A stretch of DNA of 6,940 nucleotides from Mariprofundus sp. (GTDB lineage Bacteria > Pseudomonadota > Zetaproteobacteria > Mariprofundales > Mariprofundaceae), in contig JAJFLF010000111.1 in the NCBI GenBank assembly GCA_021772845.1, positions 1-6,940 on the forward strand, in the 5' to 3' direction. The notes beneath the pieces are model-generated. The model saw only the letters and a list, made by a program, of their open reading frames with translations, did no database searches and was not told the DNA's origin. Each line of letters begins with the position of its first letter. Position 1 is the stretch's first letter. Below, in pieces: positions 6,514 to 6,940 of this stretch. Made by a program: the position numbers and the translations under genes.

Positions 6514-6940
6514 TTACGACTGACTCCTTTGATCATCCAGCCATGCTTGAAACATCAAGATTCCCCATAGCTTATTTTGACAGTTTTTTCCGCTCAGATG
6601 CTCCTCCCATGCCTGTCTGACAGGTTTCGGGTTGAAATATCCATCCCGTTGCAGACGAGATTCATCAAGAAGCGATTCCGCCCACTCACGCAACGGACCG
6701 CGAAGCCATCTGTCGATGGGTAGTCCAAAGCCCTGTTTAGGCCGTTCGATCAGCTTGCGCGGCACATGCCGGAAAAGCAATTCTCGCAATATCCACTTAC
6801 CCTGACCATTGCGAATCTTCATATGCAACGGCAGATGCCAAGCAAATTCAACAATTCGATGATCAAGTAACGGCACCCGTGTTTCAAGGCTTACCCCCAT
6901 CGCTGCACGGTCAACTTTGCATAAAATATCATCAGGTAGA
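6514..6940 (-). CDS. Asparagine synthase (glutamine-hydrolysing) family protein, C-terminal part, cut by window edge
   Basis: The last 141 residues of an asparagine synthase B-type amidotransferase; the gene continues past the right edge, so the N-terminal glutaminase domain and most of the synthetase domain are missing. The frame is open through 6939. The visible part starts with LPDDILCKVDRAAM, then SLETRVPLLDH and VEFAWHLP, the core of the ATP-dependent synthetase domain, followed by GKWILRELLF and PKQGFGLPIDRWLRG, and ends in WGILMFQAWLDD. These are characteristic of the amidotransferases found in exopolysaccharide/exosortase gene clusters, where they are thought to amidate sugar acids or modify the polymer; general asparagine synthesis is the alternative. 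Full-length members are usually above 600 residues. An ATG at 6900 lies inside the conserved motif and is not the real start. It is the first gene of the leftward operon visible here. Confidence 0.92.
   Translation of the reverse strand, partial: LPDDILCKVDRAAMGVSLETRVPLLDHRIVEFAWHLPLHMKIRNGQGKWILRELLFRHVPRKLIERPKQGFGLPIDRWLRGPLREWAESLLDESRLQRDGYFNPKPVRQAWEEHLSGKNCQNKLWGILMFQAWLDDQRSQS

Noticed and set aside
6514..6900. A short stand-alone gene starting at the ATG at 6900
   Set aside because: The frame continues without a stop to the right edge and encodes the conserved KVDRAAM motif upstream, so this is an internal Met of a longer asparagine synthase.

Overview
This is a bacterial window, probably from a Gram-negative, proteobacterium-like organism. 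That placement is an inference from the mix of a PEP-CTERM/exosortase-style asparagine synthase, an EpsG-type polymerase and a CapM-like glycosyltransferase; no rRNA or other phylogenetic marker is present. There is no tRNA, rRNA, CRISPR array, insertion sequence or phage gene visible.

The window splits into two modules that meet at a convergent junction near 4190-4293. The left module (about 235-4189) holds three complete genes. They are a polytopic membrane protein of unknown function (+), a geranylgeranyl-reductase-family flavoprotein (-), and a cobalamin-binding-domain radical SAM enzyme (+). The reductase and the radical SAM gene diverge from a shared region of about 300 bp. That region contains a good sigma70-type promoter (TTGAAT, 18 bp, TATAAT) and a possible 11-codon leader ORF with a clear ribosome binding site. 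The combination suggests a lipid- or isoprenoid-modifying system, but the substrate is not known.

The right module (4294 to the right edge) is a leftward exopolysaccharide operon. In transcription order it has the C-terminal end of an asparagine synthase/amidotransferase (cut by the window edge), an EpsG/Wzy-like membrane polymerase, and a GT4 glycosyltransferase. The last two overlap by 4 bp and are probably translationally coupled. Together they fit assembly, amidation and polymerisation of a surface polysaccharide.

A candidate terminator lies between the modules, and hand-counted sample lines show the left module is more AT-rich than the glycosyltransferase and amidotransferase genes. The first 234 bases hold no gene that can be named; short open frames reach the left edge on both strands.
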